A stretch of DNA of 64,000 nt from Trichopria drosophilae. Lineage: Eukaryota; Arthropoda; Insecta; Hymenoptera; Diapriidae. Under the pieces are notes generated by a model. The model was not told where the DNA came from. It saw only the letters and a program-made list of their open reading frames with translations, and did no database searches. The position numbers were made by a program, and so were the translations under genes. The DNA lies in NCBI GenBank assembly GCA_030407085.1, contig CM059582.1, positions 15,419,501-15,483,500 of the forward strand. The letters run 5' to 3'. This document shows, one piece after another, positions 22,313 through 32,737 of this stretch (the first letter of the stretch is position 1; each line of letters opens with the position of its first letter).

Positions 22313-23590
22313 GGAGTAGGGAATTCACTCCTGCGGTTAGGACAATTTAATATTATATGTCCAGTCTGCTGGCATCCGAAGCATTTTCGATTCGGGCACT
22401 GCAAGGCTCGATGCCCAGGTTGCTGGCATGTGAAGCATGGCCGTCTAGGACATGCCGCAGCTCTATGTCCCACCATCTGGCAATGGAAACAAGCCCCGAC
22501 CATTGCCGAATTTCCTGGCCCGTTCGGAAATTCTCGTGACTCCCTCCACGACTGTCCTGCCCCCGGACCGTTAGACCAGGACCTCCGATTAGGTGTTGGC
22601 CCATAACTCGGGGTTTCAACTCTTTGAGAGTATTGAACCAACGGTCCTATGGGCCTCGAAACCGCTCTTGCATAATTCAGACCCGTGGTGGCCGGCTGGA
22701 ACCGAGGGACATCCTTCCATTGCCCAGAAGTTCTCTGGCCTCGATCCGGGCCTACTTCCTCGGCCACCTGCACGTCAACAGTGTCTGGGGACGGGGGTCT
22801 GAGTTTTGGGGAACTTTCCTTTTTCCCCCTTTTCGGCTGGTTTTTCGGTGCCAGCATCCCTTGGGTCGACCGCGGTTCCGCAACTACCACACTCGCAATC
22901 TTCTTCACCTCCCGACCATCTTACTCATCCAGAGCAGAGACTCGCAAAGTGGACGTCGTACGCACGTAGGCACTACCAGGCAATCTAGTTTTATCCTTGG
23001 TAGGAGGTTCGCGGTATCGGCGATCCATCTCTTTCAATTTCTCAAACCGCCCACCCCATTTCTCCAAACTCGCAAAATCGGTAATCTCTTTTTCGGCTAA
23101 ATAGGCCCGATATTCAGGCGTGAGATTCCGGAAAACGATCCGCAGTTGTTTATCTATTGACGGGGGCCTTCTGAAATGGCTCACGATGTGTCGGAAACAG
23201 GAGACGAATTGACCAATCGACTCCCTTTTTCCTTGAGTTCGATTTTTCAACTCGTCCTCTAAATCCTCCTCATTTATTTCGCCAATGAAAAACTTCCGAA
23301 ACGCCTTCGCGAAATCTCGCCACGTTCGGAAATCTAAATGAGCCGTCCGATACCACCTACTCGCCCCACGATACAAAATAGCTGGAATCGCTCGGAAAAG
23401 ATCTCGGTCGTCGAATCCGGATTGTTCCCTACAATCCTCTAACCGCGACAGAAACTCTTCCGCCGATTCCTTCTCTTCTCCAGCGAACTTCAATCCCCAC
23501 TCTCGTAAAGTTTTGGTACAACGCAACTCGCGGCCCACTTCTCTATCCCTACGTTGATGACGGACTACCCGTTCCCTAGCTTCATCCTCA
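22138..23590 (-). pseudogene. gag: Gypsy gag, core and zinc-knuckle part, one in-frame stop
   Basis: The capsid-like core (about 23,538-22,921) contains a WRDFAKAFRKFF segment and IGQFVSCFRHI, typical of Gypsy Gag. A TAA at about 22,923-22,921 interrupts the frame, which then continues unchanged into the nucleocapsid part. There three CX2CX4HX4C knuckles are visible (CFHCQMVGHRAAAC, CFTCQQPGHRALQC, CFGCQQTGHIILNC), followed by a variant CQVCGTEGNPFQTC. Gag packages element RNA. Upstream it is cut off from its N-terminus by an inserted LTR at about 23.59-24.15 kb. Confidence 0.85.
22153..22201 (-). promoter_or_regulatory. -1 ribosomal frameshift signal at the gag-pol overlap
   Basis: The heptamer GGGAAAC lies at 22,201-22,195 and is read in the gag frame as TGG GGA AAC, the exact X-XXY-YYZ phasing needed for a -1 slip. 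The pol frame reads GGG AAA across it. Five bases later a GC-rich stem begins: GGCCGGAGG (22,189-22,181) can pair with CCTCCCCGGCC (22,163-22,153) with a two-base bulge. Slippery site, spacer and stem together match the known design of retroelement frameshift signals. Confidence 0.8.
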
Positions 23591-23593
23591 GTG

Positions 23594-24152
23594 TTGCGTT
23601 ATGTAATGTTAAATCAACATCGTCGCGCCATCTCTTGGCGTCCGCGCATACGACGACGCAGCTCGCAGTTACCGACTCACCGCGCGCTATATGGGTCGTT
23701 TGAATAATCAAATCTCGCGCTTGCTGACCTTTAAATTTAATTGAAGGTGATACCGCGCTTTATATCAATTTCCGCCGCTGCCTCCTTTTGCAAGGACAAC
23801 TTCCGAAAGAGATTAGATTCCACGTGGACCTCGTCGCCATCGCCACGAAAAACGCACGCATCGGTTTAAAATCGCCTTAATCCGCAAACATTTTCGCAGC
23901 ATCCGCGCTGCACGCAATTAAATTTAGTAGTCGCGCATAAGTATTAAGTAGTTTAATAAGTAGTTTTTTAAATTAGTGTTAATTTGAACATTATCTGAAC
24001 TTCCACGTGAATTGAATAGTCTTCACGTCGCGATACGAAGAAGTGCCGGTCGCGAAGTTTAGTGTAAAACCAAAAATAAAGAGATCTAATCAGTTTTTAG
24101 AGATAAAATCACATTTTATCCTTTCTAAGCACCATCCTGAACCACGCAAAGA
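23594..24152 (+). mobile_element. Probable solo LTR inserted in the Gypsy gag
   Basis: A non-coding block of about 560 bp separates two halves of gag. It begins near TGTTGCGTTATG, has TTTATAT near 23,760 and AATAAA near 24,076, in the plus orientation. TCAG occurs just before and just after the block and could be a 4-bp target-site duplication, but the right end does not finish in the usual CA. Borders are therefore tentative. Confidence 0.5.
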
Positions 24153-24153
24153 T

Positions 24154-25338
24154 TCAGTCGACGCGAACTATTGCTGCTCGTGCGACCAGAATCGAACACT
24201 CACTATCGCTAGAATATTCGTAGTCCATCAACAGCCTCCTCCTTCGAACACTGCTTCGCGTTGACCCCCCACTACTCGCTACACTCCGTCGGTCTGACAC
24301 TTCTTCATGATCCCGATAATAGTCATGATTGTCCTCTCTACCATAATACCTATTTGTATTATTTTCTCGCTCCGGTACTACTTCTCGGAACCGTGGAACC
24401 GGTCCATTACCCCCTCTCCCTCTCTCGCAATCACGTGGAGCATCTATTCTCCGATCTCCGCCCCTTGGATATTTTTCATTCTTTTCCCAGGAGACTGACC
24501 GTCTTTCTTGCTCTAATCTATCAAGTTGATTGGTCTCTATTCCTAATTTAGAGTTCGCGAAATACGCCGATTTTCTGGGTGGAACAGAAATATCTGAATT
24601 TATGCATTGCAGTGGCGGACCTCCTGGGAGCCCTTGTTCTGGACAATTCCGACCCCACCAAAACGCGCTAGACTGCACCTCGCTACTCATTCGGGACCGC
24701 GCGCCACCTATGATCCCACCCGAAGTATGGCTGGTGGTAGTAACCACCGTAGTCTTCGCTACTGTGGTAGTAGGGATAGTGATGGCCACCGAACTAACCG
24801 CTATGTTGGGCTCATTGGACCCCAAACCATCCCCCATCAACTTCGTATAACCGAATTCGGTACCACCCGCCGCTTCACCCAGACTCTCCCGATTTTCTTC
24901 TTCCCTCTCCAACACCTCTTGAACCTTTTTGGGCCTACCTCGGGGTTTTCGTTGATACCGTTGTACCGAATCTTCTTCTGATTCGTCCATCAGATGTGAA
25001 ATCGCTGTAACCGGTATCTCATCCCCCCTCTCATCCCAATCGGGGTACCATGGGACATCCAGGGAGTCGTCAAAAATCCGTAACTCCACTCGCAACAACC
25101 GATCTCGCAAAATTTTCTCGGGTCCTTTTCTACTAAGGCGGTGCCTCTCTAACTGTTCCTCCACCCCCGAAAGATTTAATTTATTTATTGTATTTTTAAT
25201 TAACCTCACATCTATCGACTCCCGCCCCAGCGCCCTCAGTCGCACTGAGTGCTCACTCACCTCAGTCGCCATTTTGTTTACTCCCACTCCTTCCTTTTCC
25301 ACGACACAATTCGAATTACTCTGCCCTCTATCAACCAC
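24154..25338 (-). CDS. gag: Gypsy gag N-terminal region with SAP-like motif
   Basis: This 394-residue frame starts at 25,338 and ends where the inserted LTR begins. Residues about 53-85 (LNLSGVEEQLERHRLSRKGP, then EKILRDRL) resemble a SAP DNA-binding motif, found in several insect Gypsy Gag proteins. The middle is acidic then threonine-rich (TTTVAKTTVVTTTSH); the end is arginine- and serine-rich. It has the same strand and base composition as the gag core at 23.5 kb and reads as its upstream part. Whether the final residues before the stop are Gag or LTR sequence is unclear. Confidence 0.65.
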   Translation of the reverse strand: MVDRGQSNSNCVVEKEGVGVNKMATEVSEHSVRLRALGRESIDVRLIKNTINKLNLSGVEEQLERHRLSRKGPEKILRDRLLRVELRIFDDSLDVPWYPDWDERGDEIPVTAISHLMDESEEDSVQRYQRKPRGRPKKVQEVLEREEENRESLGEAAGGTEFGYTKLMGDGLGSNEPNIAVSSVAITIPTTTVAKTTVVTTTSHTSGGIIGGARSRMSSEVQSSAFWWGRNCPEQGLPGGPPLQCINSDISVPPRKSAYFANSKLGIETNQLDRLEQERRSVSWEKNEKYPRGGDRRIDAPRDCERGRGGNGPVPRFREVVPERENNTNRYYGREDNHDYYRDHEEVSDRRSVASSGGSTRSSVRRRRLLMDYEYSSDSECSILVARAAIVRVD

Positions 25339-26900
25339 ACGCGATTCTACTGACTATACCCCCTTTCCTTTTGAAATTTCTAATTTACTTTTATTTTCTC
25401 CCACTTTACTTTCCTCTCACTTTACTTTCCCCCTCTTACTCGCTAGCTGTGAATTAAAATTTATTAACATACATGAAATGTTATTAAATACATTTTACAT
25501 TGACATATATATCACATAAACTAATAATTTATTATAATTATTATTAATATTAATACATTTATCAAAATAATTAATTATTAATTAAAAAAAAGTATAAAGT
25601 ACTCATTAATTAATAAATAAAAATTTAAATAATTATAAATAATAATATTGAATTATTTATAAAAATTAATAATAAATAAAAAAAATAATTAAAAAAAATA
25701 ATAATTAATTATATAAATTAATTAAAAAAAAAATTTAAATAATAAAAAAAATTAAATAATTAAAAAAAATACTTAATTAATTATAAAAATTAATAAATAA
25801 ATATTATTAATTATTTAAATTTCAGTCACGACCAATCACTAGCCGCGTCCTGTCACGGTCGCCATTTTTTAACGTTGAATTTTCTTTTATTTAATTTCAA
25901 AAAAAAAATATACATGTACATATAAATTTCTCAGTTACACAAAAATTTTTATTTATAGGACGCGACCCAAAAAATGCGGTTTCCGCTAAACTGGTCCGAC
26001 TGTTATCTTTTTCTCTTTCACTTCCGGTTTCTTAATTTCCCCAAACCCAAAATTTATGATTTTCCGTTATTATCTATTTCCGGTCTCAATATTAAAAAAA
26101 AAAAACAATTTATCCGATTTGTTTTTATCACTCACTCGCTACTTCCGGTTTGACTCGGTACTTTAATAATAATCATAAAAAAAAAGAAGAAACCCCGATG
26201 CTTCGATTTTAATTCGCTTACTCTTTCGGCTATACCGCCTTACCTTTTCTTTCCTTCTTCTCTTCCTGTCTCTCTCTGTTTCTCGCCCTATCTGCCTGTC
26301 TCTCGCTTTCTCGCTACTTTCTTTTTCTGTCTCTCTCTCTCTCCTCTCTCACTAACTCACTTCTCTCTCGCAATCACTATCCGTTACACTTATTCCTTTT
26401 TTTTTTGTTTTTACTCCGGCCCTCTGCTCTCCCCACACCACAAATACTCTTCACTTTTCCCTATTCCTCAGCCACAGCCAAAATCTCTCGCGGTCACGAG
26501 CGTACTAAATTTGAAAATCGTCATCGGTACTGACCGATGACGATTTTCCACCTCTCTCGCTACTTTCCTTCAAATTTTGAATTTTGCATTGGTGCGTCAT
26601 ATACCGCGCTAGTGTGTGTCGCGCCTGTATACATGCACACACGCGTGGTCAGCTCGTCGATCGTCGCCTCTCCGTCGCACGATGGGAGACGCCGTCACCG
26701 ACACAACAAACCTGCTATCGACGGGAGAGATCGAGCGTCCTTCTCTTACTAATACTCGGGCCGGCGCAACTCGCATGCCTCTCGCTCCCACTGCCGAGAG
26801 AGAACTTGCCGTTCTTACGACGCGTATTATTATTGCTTACTTATAATTATCATTCTAGAAATTTTATCGTTAGATAATATCGTGACTTTGTCACATACCT
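25339..26900 (-). other. Gypsy leader and probable 5' LTR; AT-rich and pyrimidine-rich tracts
   Basis: 25,440-25,820 is almost pure A/T. 25,850-26,480 is rich in TTCCGG words and CT-runs (GTCTCTCTCTCTC). 26,600-26,830 is GC-richer. The position ahead of gag implies leader and LTR, but I cannot place the LTR ends because the 3' LTR is missing. Confidence 0.4.
26513..26548. repeat. Perfect 15-bp hairpin
   Basis: GAAAATCGTCATCGG (26,513-26,527) and its exact reverse complement (26,534-26,548) are separated by the six bases TACTGA. Confidence 0.85.
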
Positions 26901-27199
26901 AATATTGTTGGAGGTCGGTGAACGCTCGTGATAGCTGCCACTATTTGGAGCAGATTTTTTCACTCGTGGTCAACCGTCAATCGCGCACATGGCACTACCC
27001 TACCGTTATGCTCGAAAGTCCCGATGCTATCCGGCAAAAATCCCGATAGCTTAGTCGGAAATTTCGGATTAGGCAATACATAGATTCGATGTATGCCTCC
27101 GGGACTTTGCCTGGCGCTCGCCGCGCCATTTCGCGGCACACTCCGTAACGACTTTCTAGTCAGCCACGGTACAGAGTTTCACCCGACGTTCTTCTCTCC

Positions 27200-28267
27200 G
27201 TGTGGTCGAGTGCGCCAGTGATGATCCGGAAGCCCAACGGTAGCTACAGGTTTTGCGTTGATTACCGAGACGTCAACGCCGTCACGAGGAAAGACGCTTA
27301 TCCGCCGCCTAACTTAGAAGGCATATTAGACAAAATACGCCGGGCCAGATTTATGAGTGAGTTGGACCTGAGTCAGGCCTACTTTCAGGTGCCATGGGAT
27401 CCGGCCAGTAAGGAAGTTACGGCGTTTGCAGTAGCCGGTCGAGGGTTATTCCAGTTCAAACGGATGCCCTACGGCCTAACGAATGCCCCAGCCACTTTTC
27501 AGAGGTTGATGGACTCGTTATTCGGTCCCGAATTCGAGCCCCATGTGTTCGTTTACCTGGATGACATTTTTATCGTCAACGAGAGCTTCGAAGAGCATGT
27601 CATCTGGGTACGGCGAGTTCTCGAGCCGCTCGCCCGAACTGAACAGCAAGTCAACAGGGATAAGTGCGAGTTTTGTTGTTCGAGTGCAGTATATTTGGGT
27701 TACCGAGTAGACCGCGACGGATTGCATCCCGATCCGGAGAAAACTCAACCCGTATTGGAGTACCCAGCACCTAAGAACCTGAAGCAGGTCAGACGTTTTC
27801 TGGGAATGGTCGGATGGTATGCCCGATTCATACCCAATCTGGCAGAGCGAAGTCAGCCTCTTACCAAGCTGACGAAGAAAACGCAGACCTGGGAGTGGGG
27901 TGAAGAGCAGGAAGAGGCATTTCAAGACCTAAAGAGGGCTCTCACCGAAGCACCTGTGTTGGGACGGCCTGACTTTAAGAGACCGTTCGTCGTACAGACC
28001 GACGCGAGCGATTATGCTCTAGGCGTGGTCTTTACCCAAGAGCAAGCCGATCGCAACTTACACAGACAGTGGATTTTCCAGAGATCAATTATTCAAGATT
28101 GTAAATGCAGGCATAAGGGAAGGAAAATTTCAGTAGAAATAGTGAAAGCCACGATAGCGGCGTACATGAGAAATATTCAGGAGGAATTACAAGAGGACTG
28201 GGTGTCATTTGGAGTTACCATAGGACGAAGAGGAGAACGTATTTGTCCATGGGACATAATTGAGTGA
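27200..28267 (+). pseudogene. pol: Gypsy RT-RNase H fragment fused to unrelated C-terminal sequence
   Basis: The first ~285 residues are Gypsy pol: VMIRKPNGSYRFCVDYRDVN, MPYGLTNAPATFQRL, VYLDDIFIV, RFLGMVGWYARFI and the RNase H start TDASDYALGVVFTQEQA. The frame then continues for about 70 residues that are not RNase H (ATIAAYMRNIQEELQEDW, RRGERICPWDIIE) and stops. Upstream of 27,200 the sequence is no longer pol. It belongs to a different Gypsy lineage from the minus-strand element, judging by sequence. The C-terminal block looks protein-coding, perhaps from a Gag gene, joined by a deletion; that is inference. Confidence 0.75.
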
Positions 28268-29954
28268 GCCAAAAAAAAAAACACTTTGTAACGCCCTTTG
28301 TTGGCATTACTTCTTTCGGCGTTTTACCGCCGCCGTCTCGTGGCCGGCTACCGTCTCAGGTGAGACTTTAACGGCTTCGTGGACGTTGCGCCAGGTAGAG
28401 GCCCAACGACGTCGTTCGCCCGTCCGGACAATTTAATGCCAGTGTTACGTCCCAAGGTGCGCTTGGGCGAGGTAACACGATTTAATAAAATTTAATTGAA
28501 CGGAATTTGAATTGAGTTTGATTTTTAAAATGAGCAGTTACTTGTTCTCGATTAATGTAATTTATAAACTCGACCGCACTGAGCTTTCAAAAGTAAAATT
28601 AAAATATATTCGGAGCCGAATACATATACATATATATATACACATACATAGATACATAAAATATATTGTTGAATAATTATAAGTTTGTAATGCATATAAA
28701 TTATTCGATGTTATTTAATAATCAAGAGAAATAATTAATATTTCAAAAATATGTAAGGAAAAATTATTATAAAACTATTACTATGAAAGTAATAATTACA
28801 ATAAGCCAAATAAACATGTTAAATTGAAGGATAATTTGTTATTAAAATTCAAAGTGCAAAAGAAATATATGCAGGCGGTAAAACAAATGATGAATAAACC
28901 TCACTGCTATTTCCACAGAACGGTAACGTAAAGAGAAACCAAAAGGTCTTTCTGTCTACATTTAAATTGAATAAAATATTTTCATTTTTAAAATATTTAA
29001 GTTTTCATTTTTGCAAATAATAATTATACTTGCCTACTCTTGTATGGTAGCCTGGTTTCTTCCAGTTGTTCTCCTCGGTGCGTATTCGGGTGTTACGATT
29101 GTAGAAAAGAAAAGACGCGTTCGGATTCTGAATGGAATTAAAGAAATAAATTCCAAAGATTAATACTTGATTTTATTTTAACTTATAAGACAAAAATTAC
29201 AAGCGCGAGTTTAAGTGTCGATTTTTATAATTAAAATTCTAACGCGATGTCAGGCATTGGCGAAGCCTGGCGATCTACCTTGGTAGCCGGAGTCTGAACT
29301 AGAACTGAACTTTGATACGAGCCCACTGCAGCACCTCGACTTGCAAGTCGGTGGTGGGAAGCAGTGGGAGAGCGCGACGCGCGCAACTTATGACGATGAC
29401 GCCATGCAGTGATCATGGACGTTATCAAGTTTCACATGAACTTTCTGGTGCGGTATTAGGTTTTCTCGGAAATGTATATTTCAGCTGTCGAAACGGAAAA
29501 ATAATCGATCTTTATGATGTAGATAACGCGGTTCTACCTTTTGAACTTTTGACATATGGAAAAATAATCATATTTTATTACCCTACGGAATTTTTGTACC
29601 GTGAGAGCGCTTATCACTTGGAAACTTCTAGAACGCTTCTAAAAATAAGGTATGTCGCATATGTGTACGTATATATGTATATGTATTTATGAGTACGCTT
29701 GCACTTAATATTTGGTGCTTATTTGTTATTCTTTGTTAATAATAATTTATCTATCATCTGTCTACGCTTTCTTATTTCCTAAACCTATAATAGAGGCATG
29801 TATCGCATATTTGTTTATATAATATTTCATTAATAATCGATTCATTAATCGTTAAGTATTGTTCATATTTCTACTGCGTATTTCTTAGTTTTATACTTGT
29901 TTTATAAGTGAAAGACATGAGCTTCATTGTTAATAATATAGGAGTGATATAATC
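28268..29954. other. Non-coding stretch with an LTR-like start
   Basis: At 28,444 the words TGTTACGTCCCAAGG begin a section that resembles the start of a Gypsy LTR (TGTTACG) preceded by GC-rich sequence. I cannot find its end or a partner. A plus-strand frame at 29,312-29,692 contains an amphipathic block (LGFLGNVYFSCRNGKIIDLY) ending near a GTATGT donor-like site; it could be a stray exon, but I do not recognise it. Confidence 0.3.
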
Positions 29955-30040
29955 TTATTTTATCCGCTCCGGAAGCAAAAACCGGTCGAACGCGGATCGG
30001 AAAGGCGGAAGGAATTCCACCAATACGATACGCGCAAAAG
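29955..30040 (+). pseudogene. Short Gypsy pol fragment
   Basis: About 75 bases match 53,125-53,195, the linker after RNase H in the Gypsy remnant there (GTCGAACGCGGATCG, GGAAGGAATTCCACC), with three or so mismatches. The sequence diverges on both sides. Confidence 0.75.
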
Positions 30041-30282
30041 GTCAGATTCGAGTTCGGGAAATCCTACGGATCATAAAATACCTCGCAGAAACGAAAACAC
30101 TGCCACAACCACCGAGAGAAGCGATGTTAATACGGAAGGGCACCGAAAACATCACGACGGCCAAAAGGGTTGTCAGTGAGTATATACTGGGGTTGGGTAC
30201 CTGTATATATATGCCGACGCGTCAGAATCTCCGAAGACGGTCACCGTACCTGTGAGCACGCGGTCGGGCAGCAACGCCGACA

Positions 30283-31076
30283 ATGGGGAACAAGTCGCAA
30301 CTAGACTCCACAGTAATTAGGGACACAGAGTCCATGCCCGATCATTCCGATACATCGCAGGATGTCATTACTGACATCAATGATTTCATGCATAATCGAA
30401 ACAATGATTATCGCATTCGGTGGGAAGACCGGATGGGTTTTTGGCCCTCCAAGAACGGCATACCGGAAGTTGACGAGACTTCGTTGAGTTGTGATCTCGT
30501 CAGTGGAACGGAGGAAGAACACGTACCATCCTTTAGATCCGTGAAAAGGGAAAAAAAAACCTCCCCGAAAGAATCGTCATCAGTCGCGATTCAAAAGAAT
30601 TTCACTCATCGTATTTGGGGAAAAATCAATCTTGAACATCTCAACGAAAACGAAGGAGACAGTGAGAGCTCGAAAACAAGCAAGATATGTAAAAGGCGTC
30701 GCAAGAAAAAATTGCAAACGCCGGAGCGGTTGCGCAAGGTGCGCGACAAAGACAATGGCTCCGACAATGAGAGGGATTGATTGTCTTTATTATGGCTTTA
30801 TTATGACAAAGAGAGCAATGCTCTTTCAGGTGGCGAGAAAAGGCTAGAAAGGTCTTGAAAGTGGTTATGAATAATCAAAATTATGCCGCATGGATCTTAA
30901 ATAATCAAAATTTCTTAAGTAAGTACAACGTAAGAGCGAATAACGACAAAAGAAAAGTGCAGCAAGAGGAACTGTCTGAACTTAGGAATGAACTAAGCAT
31001 TGAAAACGGAGAAAAGGATTTAACCATAAAGTATGTACGAGGATTCCCAAGAATAATCAAGGCATCAAAAAACTAA
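30283..31076 (+). pseudogene. Probable LINE ORF1 remnant
   Basis: Two frames precede a LINE endonuclease. The first (30,283-30,780, 165 residues) is charged and ends in basic KRRRKKKL sequence. The second (30,855-31,076) ends LTIKYVRGFPRIIK, a type of ending I associate with ORF1 of insect Jockey-like LINEs, and stops six bases before the next frame. A TATA-rich stretch lies near 30,180-30,220. The link between the two frames is inferred from position; ORF1 would bind element RNA. Confidence 0.45.
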
Positions 31077-31081
31077 GACCC

Positions 31082-31830
31082 TTGTCACATAACCTAAAAG
31101 TGTATTATCAAAATCTGCGCAGTTTGAATAATAAACTGTCACAGCTGAATTCTAACTTGGCGCGTTCTGCTATACGTTATGATGTAATAATATTAACCGA
31201 ATCGTGGCCTAATGCAGGTATCCCAAACACAGAGATTGGACTAAAAGGATACAACATTTTTAGAAAGGATAGAGACTCAACGACTAGTGAAAAGAGTAGA
31301 GGCGGAGGTGTTCTTATTGCCATAGAAAATAAATTCCAATGGACAGAAATTGTGAAAACAACGAACATCGAACAGTTAAGGTATCTACAGCATTCGAAAG
31401 GTACATAATAGGTGCAATCTATATACCTCCTCTTTCATCATAATCCGTATACCTAGAACACGCAATAACGGTAGAAAAAATAAACATGCATAATCCATCG
31501 CATAATCTGATCATGCTCGGAGACTATACTACCTAAGACAATCTAGGTAAAAGAAAATAATAGTTTATCAATAGAATTTGATCTGGGATGTCCAGCCCAA
31601 ACGTGAGTCTGCCTCTATCCTCTGTGACTCATTTAAATGTTTAAATCTGTACCAACATAATAATATTTAGAATACAAAAAATAACATCTTAGACTTGTGC
31701 TTTACATCATCATACACAGATGTAAATCTATCTCTAGATCCACGTTTACATTGCGACAATTTTCATCACGGACTTGAACTTTTTATTCCTAATCACCCTG
31801 AACAAACACCTACTGCTGACTGCACTCACA
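31082..31830 (+). pseudogene. LINE ORF2 fragment: apurinic-type endonuclease
   Basis: The open part to 31,408 shows the endonuclease start (VYYQNLRSLNNKL, VIILTESW, KSRGGGVLIAI). After a frame break the domain continues (IIGAIYIPPLSS, LIMLGDYTT) and later ILDLCFTSS appears, each in damaged frames. The reverse transcriptase is absent. The motif spelling fits the Jockey/CR1 group of non-LTR retrotransposons. It is a 5' fragment, which is unusual since LINE copies usually keep the 3' end. Confidence 0.82.
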
Positions 31831-32366
31831 GGCTGCTTGTATCGAAATGAATTTGAATTGATTTTATTTGATTTCTTTGTTAGTCATTATTAATTTTTCA
31901 ATAATTTTTATTTTAATTGAAGTGAATGTAAAGTAAGTATACATAATGTTGATGTATTTTGTGATTTTTTGACGGTAAGGAGCCCATTGTGTAAGCTACT
32001 TATTTTATTTTATATATTTAAATTTTTATAAACTTAACTGCATTCAGGTAACTCGTTTATCTATATTTTTATTATTGCTGTGTCAGTGTATTCCCCATGG
32101 AACAAAATATAACTGCAAAAATATAATTTGTATGCAAGATTTTGCCGTTTTATTATATTTTAATATAATTAATTATATTTCTCATTATATTTTTGGTATT
32201 GCATTTTTTAGTTATACTGTCCAAAAGACTGCGCAATAATTTTTGAAAATCAGTTATTTTTGGCGGCAAAGAAATATATTTTAAAATATATTTTCTTGCA
32301 TGGAGTATCTTTCCATGTGTAACGCGAATGAACAAATTATATGACAGTAGGATTCTCCTATTACAG
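31831..32366. other. AT-rich sequence, no gene seen
   Basis: No coding frame or known repeat is recognised before the exon-like segment at 32,367. Confidence 0.4.
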
Positions 32367-32495
32367 ATAATTCGACGTCTAATTGTAGAAATGAGAGTGA
32401 TGAAGATGTGAATGATACTTTGTACACTTCAGAACATAATGATGAAAACACCATGAATTTTGAAGATGAAAACCCATTACTTTATTATTTCGAAG
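32367..32495 (+). other. Isolated acidic exon
   Basis: A 129-base open segment is bounded by a CTATTACAG acceptor and a GTATGA donor, entering and leaving in phase 1. It encodes an acidic stretch (NESDEDVNDTLYTSEHNDEN) ending PLLYYFE. The end resembles what precedes the SAM-like segment of CACTA-associated accessory proteins, such as the exon at 51,788. It stands alone among insertions. Confidence 0.5.
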
Positions 32496-32737
32496 GTATG
32501 AGATATCACAAAAAATTTTCAAATGGTTAAAAATTGGATTTCTTTTTTTTAAGATGAATGAAACTTTATTTTACCACTGTGGGAAGTCATGAAAATATAT
32601 GGGGCATTCTATCTGAAACCGTTCCACCTCCAAATGACGATTCCAAGTAGAGCATTTTTCAAAATGAATTTCAATCTATGAAAATGATAGAAACTAGTTC
32701 TCGAAACATTGCTTTTTAATTTTTATGAATGTAAAAA

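Larger units (their letters stand above)
19264..26900 (-). mobile_element. Gypsy-type (Ty3) LTR retrotransposon, 3'-truncated and disrupted
   Basis: Reading on the minus strand: GC-poor leader and probable 5' LTR (about 26.9-25.4 kb), gag N-terminus (25,338-24,154), an inserted LTR (about 24.15-23.59 kb), gag core and zinc knuckles (to 22,138), then pol to 19,264. Pol ends abruptly inside the integrase and the next sequence is unrelated, so the 3' end and 3' LTR are missing. The genes have clearly higher GC than the surroundings. The 5' border is approximate. Confidence 0.85.

Noticed and set aside
19427..24981. Plus-strand frames across the Gypsy element
   Set aside because: All are antisense shadows of gag and pol caused by higher GC content.
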